This document shows positions 40,286-43,558 of a DNA stretch of 43,558 nt, in pieces (within the stretch, counting starts at the first letter, position 1; every line of letters begins with the position of its first letter). The stretch is from Clostridiales bacterium (GTDB lineage: Bacteria > Bacillota > Clostridia > Christensenellales > Aristaeellaceae). Under the pieces are notes generated by a model. The model made no database searches. It worked only from the letters and a program-made list of their open reading frames with translations, and had not been told where the DNA came from. The DNA is taken from assembly GCA_015056365.1 (NCBI GenBank), contig SVGM01000019.1, forward strand, positions 1 to 43,558, written 5' to 3'. The position numbers and the translations under genes are program-made.

Positions 40286-43200
40286 TTATGCTTTTTTCCG
40301 GCGTGCAAGCGCCAGCAGAGCCACTGCCGACAAGCCAAGGAGCGTTGTCAGCAATGCCAGCGGTGTTTTGTCGCCCGTGGGAGGAATCGAGGGAGCCTTC
40401 GCCATCGTGTTCACAAAGTCAACTCGATTCTCGCCTTCAACCAGACTACCCTGAAGCATTCTGCCGTCCAGGCCGTTGACCTTGGTAGTGTATCTGGCGT
40501 TGGCTTTTTCTTCCACCATGTATCCCATGCCAGGCAGCAGACCTTCGATCTCAACCTTCTGTCCATGAGCCAGCGCAATGCTCTCGCCGCTGGTCACGCT
40601 CCCGTTCACGTCGCCGTGATAGGAGAAGGTGCCCGTTGCTTCTTCGCCATTGACGTCATAGAAGCGAACCGTCATCTCGAAGGTTTCAACCGTTACACCG
40701 CCTTCTACCGTCTTGCTGATGGTGAGCGGCGTATTCAGCCTATTGCGGAATACAATCTCATCCACCTGCGTGCCGTTGAGCATAATGGTCGGGCTGGCAA
40801 CGAGTGTACCGTCGCCATTGTTGATGACGCTGACCACTACCGTATACACGGAGTCATCCGTGGTCAGGTATCCAGTGGAAGGCGTCTTCTCTTCAACGGT
40901 GTAAGTAAAGCTCTTGCCTGCATCGCTCAATTCGTAATGCAGCGCGTCGAACACGATGCTGCCTTGATCGTTCCGGGCAGTCATCTGGACGCCATCGCCC
41001 TTGAGCAGGAATTCATACACCTGATCTTCTCTGGGCAGCAAGCCGTTGACCGTCTTGCTGGCCTTCAGCCGCAAGCTGCCCGCAGCATCATAGGTATTCA
41101 CAAAGGAAAGGCCATTTCCGCTGGAATACGTGGGCGTTACGTTCAATTGACCATTGCCGGAATCCGTGATGCTCACAGTGATTGTGTGTTCTGTGGAATC
41201 GTAGGTCACACCGGGGATGGTACCCTTCTCTTCCTTCACCGTGTAGGTGTAGGTTTTGCCGATGTCGGTTTCGTCATACGTAATGGCAGAGAAGGCAAAC
41301 GTACCGTCTGCTGCGTTCTTCACCGTCTCGTTGACGCCCTCGCCGCTAAGCACAAAGCTGAACTGGTCAGCAGTCAGATCCATACCATTCAGGGTCTTGG
41401 TGCCTGTGAACTGGATCTCTCCGCTGGCAGTGTACTGGTAGTTGTTGGTGAAGTCCAGCGCGTTGTAGTTGTCGGTTGCAACGATATCCAGCTTGCCATT
41501 TCCTGCGTCAGATACGGTCACCTCAATGATGTACTCCGTATCATCATAGCTCATGCCGTACACGCTGCCGGCTTGTTCCTTCACCGTGTAGGTGTAGGTT
41601 TTGCCGATGTCGCTTTCATCGTAGACGATCTTGCTGAACGTAATGCTGCCGTCTGCCGCGTTCTTCACCGTCTCATTGACGCCATCGCCGCTGAGCACGA
41701 AGCTGAACTGGTCGGCAGTCAGATCCATACCATTCAGGGTCTTGGTACCTGTGAACTGGATCTCTCCGCTGGCAGTGTACTGGTAGTTGTTGGTGAAGTC
41801 CAGCGCGTTGTAGTTGTCGGTTGCAACGATATCCAGCTTGCCATTTCCTGCGTCAGATACGGTCACCTCAATGGTGTATACCGTATCATCGTAGGTCATG
41901 CCGTATACGCTGCCGGCCTGTTCCTTCACCGTGTAGGTGTAGGTCTTGCCGATGTCGCTTTCATCGTAGACGATCTTGCTGAACGTAATGCTGCCGTCTA
42001 CAGCGTTCTTCACCGTCTCATTGACGCCATCGCCGCTGAGCACGAAGCTGAACTGGTCGGCGGTCAGATCCATACCGTTCAGGGTCTTGGTACCTGTGAA
42101 CTGGATCTCTCCGCTGGCAGTGTACTGGTAGTTGTTGGTGAAGTCCAGCGCGTTGTGGTTCTCGCTGGCTTCAATGTTCAGCTTGCCGTTTCCGGCGTCA
42201 GATACGGTCACCTCAATGGTGTACTCCGTGTCGTCATAGCTCATGCCGTACACGCTGCCGGCTTGTTCCTTCACCGTGTAGGTGTAGGTTTTGCCGATGT
42301 CGCTTTCATCGTAGACGATCTTGCTGAACGTAATGCTGCCGTCTACAGCGTTCTTCACCGTCTCATTGACGCCATCGCCGCTGAGCACGAAGCTGAACTG
42401 GTCGGCGGTCAGATCCATACCGTTCAGGGTCTTGGTACCTGTGAACTGGATCTCTCCACTGGCGGTGTACTGGTAGCTGTTGGTGAAGTCCAGCGCGTTG
42501 TAGTTGTCGGTTGCAACAACATCCAGCTTGCCGTTTCCGGCGTCAGATACGGTCACCTCAATGGTGTACTCCGTGTCGTCATAGCTCATGCCGTATACGC
42601 TGCCGGCCTGCTCTTTCACCGTGTAGGTGTAGGTCTTGCCGATGTCGCTTTCGTCGTAGACGATCTTGTTGAACGTGATGCTGCCGTCTGCAGCGTTCTT
42701 CACCGTCTCATTGACGCCATCGCCGCTGAGCACAAAGCTGAACTGGTCGGCGGTCAGATCCATACCGTTCAGGGTCTTGGTACCTGTGAACTGGATCTCT
42801 CCGCTGGCGGTGTACTGGTAGTTGTTGGTGAAGTCCAGAGACTGGTAGTTGTCGGTTGCAACGATATCCAGCTTGCCATTTCCTGCGTCAGATACGGTCA
42901 CCTCAATGGTGTATACCGTATCATCGTAGGTCATGCCGTAGACATTGTCGGCCTGCTCCTTCACCGTGTAGGTGTAGGTCTTGCCGATGTCGGTTTCGTC
43001 GTAGACGATCTTGCTGAACGTAATGCTGCCGTCTGCCGCATTCTTCACCGTCTCATTGACGTCCTCGCCACTGAGCACGAAGCTGAACTGGTCGGCAGTC
43101 AGATCCATACCGTTCAGGGTCTTGGTACCTGTGAACTGGATCTCTCCGCTGGCAGTGTACTGGTAGCTGTTGGTGAAGTCCAGCGCGTTGTAGTTGTCGG

Positions 43201-43558
43201 TTGCAACGATATCCAGCTTGCCGTTTCCGGCGTCAGACACGGATACCTCAATGGTGTATACCGTGTCATCGTAGGTCATGCCGTAGACGCTGCCGGCCTG
43301 CTCCGTCACCGTGTAGGTGTAGGTCTTGCCGATGTCGCTTTCATCGTAGACGATCTTGCCGAACGTGATGCTGCCGTCAGCCGCGTTCTTTACCGTCTCA
43401 TTGACGCCATCGCCGCTGAGCACAAAGCTGAACTGGTCAGCAGTCAAATCCATACCGTTCAGGGTCTTGGTACCTGTGAACTGGATCTCTCCGCTGGCGG
43501 TGTACTGGTAGTTGTTGGTGAAGTCCAGAGACTGGTAGTTGTCGGTTCCAAGGATATC
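40286..43558 (-). CDS. LPXTG-like surface protein of repeated isopeptide pilin domains (5' end missing)
   Basis: A C-terminal fragment of 1090 residues; the start and signal peptide lie beyond the right edge, and the frame is open to the last base. It carries seven copies of a 115-residue pilin-isopeptide (FctA/Spy0128-like) domain. In each, conserved residues suited to an internal Lys-Asn bond are visible: Lys in FTGTKTLNG, Glu in YTVKEQ and Asn in LDFTNNY. Two more divergent domains follow, one starting SLRLKASK and one with TISKTVEG, both with the same residue triad. The end is IPPTGDKTP, a hydrophobic helix and ARRKKA, a sortase signal of IPPTG type instead of LPxTG. Wall-anchored; a pilin or adhesin stalk is likely. 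Confidence 0.92.
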   Translation of the reverse strand, partial: DILGTDNYQSLDFTNNYQYTASGEIQFTGTKTLNGMDLTADQFSFVLSGDGVNETVKNAADGSITFGKIVYDESDIGKTYTYTVTEQAGSVYGMTYDDTVYTIEVSVSDAGNGKLDIVATDNYNALDFTNSYQYTASGEIQFTGTKTLNGMDLTADQFSFVLSGEDVNETVKNAADGSITFSKIVYDETDIGKTYTYTVKEQADNVYGMTYDDTVYTIEVTVSDAGNGKLDIVATDNYQSLDFTNNYQYTASGEIQFTGTKTLNGMDLTADQFSFVLSGDGVNETVKNAADGSITFNKIVYDESDIGKTYTYTVKEQAGSVYGMSYDDTEYTIEVTVSDAGNGKLDVVATDNYNALDFTNSYQYTASGEIQFTGTKTLNGMDLTADQFSFVLSGDGVNETVKNAVDGSITFSKIVYDESDIGKTYTYTVKEQAGSVYGMSYDDTEYTIEVTVSDAGNGKLNIEASENHNALDFTNNYQYTASGEIQFTGTKTLNGMDLTADQFSFVLSGDGVNETVKNAVDGSITFSKIVYDESDIGKTYTYTVKEQAGSVYGMTYDDTVYTIEVTVSDAGNGKLDIVATDNYNALDFTNNYQYTASGEIQFTGTKTLNGMDLTADQFSFVLSGDGVNETVKNAADGSITFSKIVYDESDIGKTYTYTVKEQAGSVYGMSYDDTEYIIEVTVSDAGNGKLDIVATDNYNALDFTNNYQYTASGEIQFTGTKTLNGMDLTADQFSFVLSGEGVNETVKNAADGTFAFSAITYDETDIGKTYTYTVKEEKGTIPGVTYDSTEHTITVSITDSGNGQLNVTPTYSSGNGLSFVNTYDAAGSLRLKASKTVNGLLPREDQVYEFLLKGDGVQMTARNDQGSIVFDALHYELSDAGKSFTYTVEEKTPSTGYLTTDDSVYTVVVSVINNGDGTLVASPTIMLNGTQVDEIVFRNRLNTPLTISKTVEGGVTVETFEMTVRFYDVNGEEATGTFSYHGDVNGSVTSGESIALAHGQKVEIEGLLPGMGYMVEEKANARYTTKVNGLDGRMLQGSLVEGENRVDFVNTMAKAPSIPPTGDKTPLALLTTLLGLSAVALLALARRKKA
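41305..43558 (-). repeat. Tandem 345-bp repeats (seven units, continuing off the edge)
   Basis: The same sequence CTGGATCTCT recurs at 41411, 41756, 42101, 42446, 42791, 43136 and 43481, exactly 345 bases (115 codons) apart. Units differ by only a few percent over most of their length; the unit at the C-terminal end drifts in its second half from about 41305 downward. The array continues past the window. Such identity points to recent duplication or gene conversion and is a known cause of assembly breaks. Confidence 0.95.

Noticed and set aside
41305..43558. CRISPR array
   Set aside because: The repeats are 345 bases long, in frame and coding, with no spacers.
1..43558. Prophage, insertion sequence or integron remnants
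   Set aside because: No transposase, integrase, phage structural gene, terminal inverted repeats or att-like duplications were seen.

Overview
The window looks like the chromosome of a Gram-positive, anaerobic-type Firmicute (Bacillota), most likely a fairly GC-rich Clostridia lineage of the kind found in animal guts. The evidence is near-consensus sigma-A promoters with 17-base spacers, AGGAGG-type ribosome sites, a SAM-I riboswitch on metK, the CdaA/CdaR c-di-AMP pair, a DUF711-ACT pair, an ECF sigma/DUF4179 pair, four M42 peptidases and an LPXTG-like cell-wall protein. Only about 54 bases of 16S rRNA are present, too few to place the organism. I see no phage, insertion sequence, CRISPR array or tRNA. 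The left end lies in an rRNA gene and the right end in a near-perfect tandem repeat, so the window may be a natural assembly contig.

Layout. 1-2.2 kb: start of an rRNA operon with a strong promoter, an xth-yfcE pair, and a small cysteine-rich DUF3795 protein. 2.2-5.5 kb: a 1093-residue acyl-ligase / acyl-carrier / alpha-oxoamine-synthase fusion. 5.9-11.3 kb: an operon of cdaA, cdaR, a membrane-anchored disordered protein, a P-loop ATPase and an RsmF-type rRNA methyltransferase. 11.4-13 kb: DUF711 and ACT proteins. 13.2-15.2 kb: a cytoplasmic LacI-type sensor joined to GGDEF. 15.2-20.6 kb: a leftward five-gene run of patatin, APH(3')-like kinase, M42 peptidase, ParB-like/BMP receptor and metallophosphoesterase. 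21-25.7 kb: a beta-lactamase-fold hydrolase, a DegV protein, riboswitch-metK and a secreted protein. 25.9-27.6 kb: ECF sigma factor and membrane partner. 27.7-32.6 kb: rqcP-ispD-ispF-comEC-holA. 32.8-35.5 kb: an XRE-cupin regulator and an acyl-CoA synthetase joined to a GNAT acetyltransferase. 35.6-40.1 kb: an XRE/DUF5680 regulator, three tandem M42 peptidases and a GNAT. 40.3 kb to the end: a surface protein built of 345-bp repeats encoding isopeptide-bonded pilin-type domains.

How the parts work together. Much of the window is housekeeping: DNA repair, c-di-AMP synthesis, isoprenoid precursors, SAM synthesis, ribosome rescue and modification, and replication. The most unusual content is a set of multidomain fusions: ligase-ACP-oxoamine synthase, which could make a long-chain amino-ketone (sphingoid-like) lipid in one polypeptide; acyl-CoA synthetase with its own acetyltransferase; and a ParB-like domain on a leaderless BMP receptor. 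The four M42 peptidases suggest heavy use of peptides and possibly mixed TET assemblies. Gene starts were set from ribosome sites, promoters and family alignment from memory. All functions are inferred from sequence alone.
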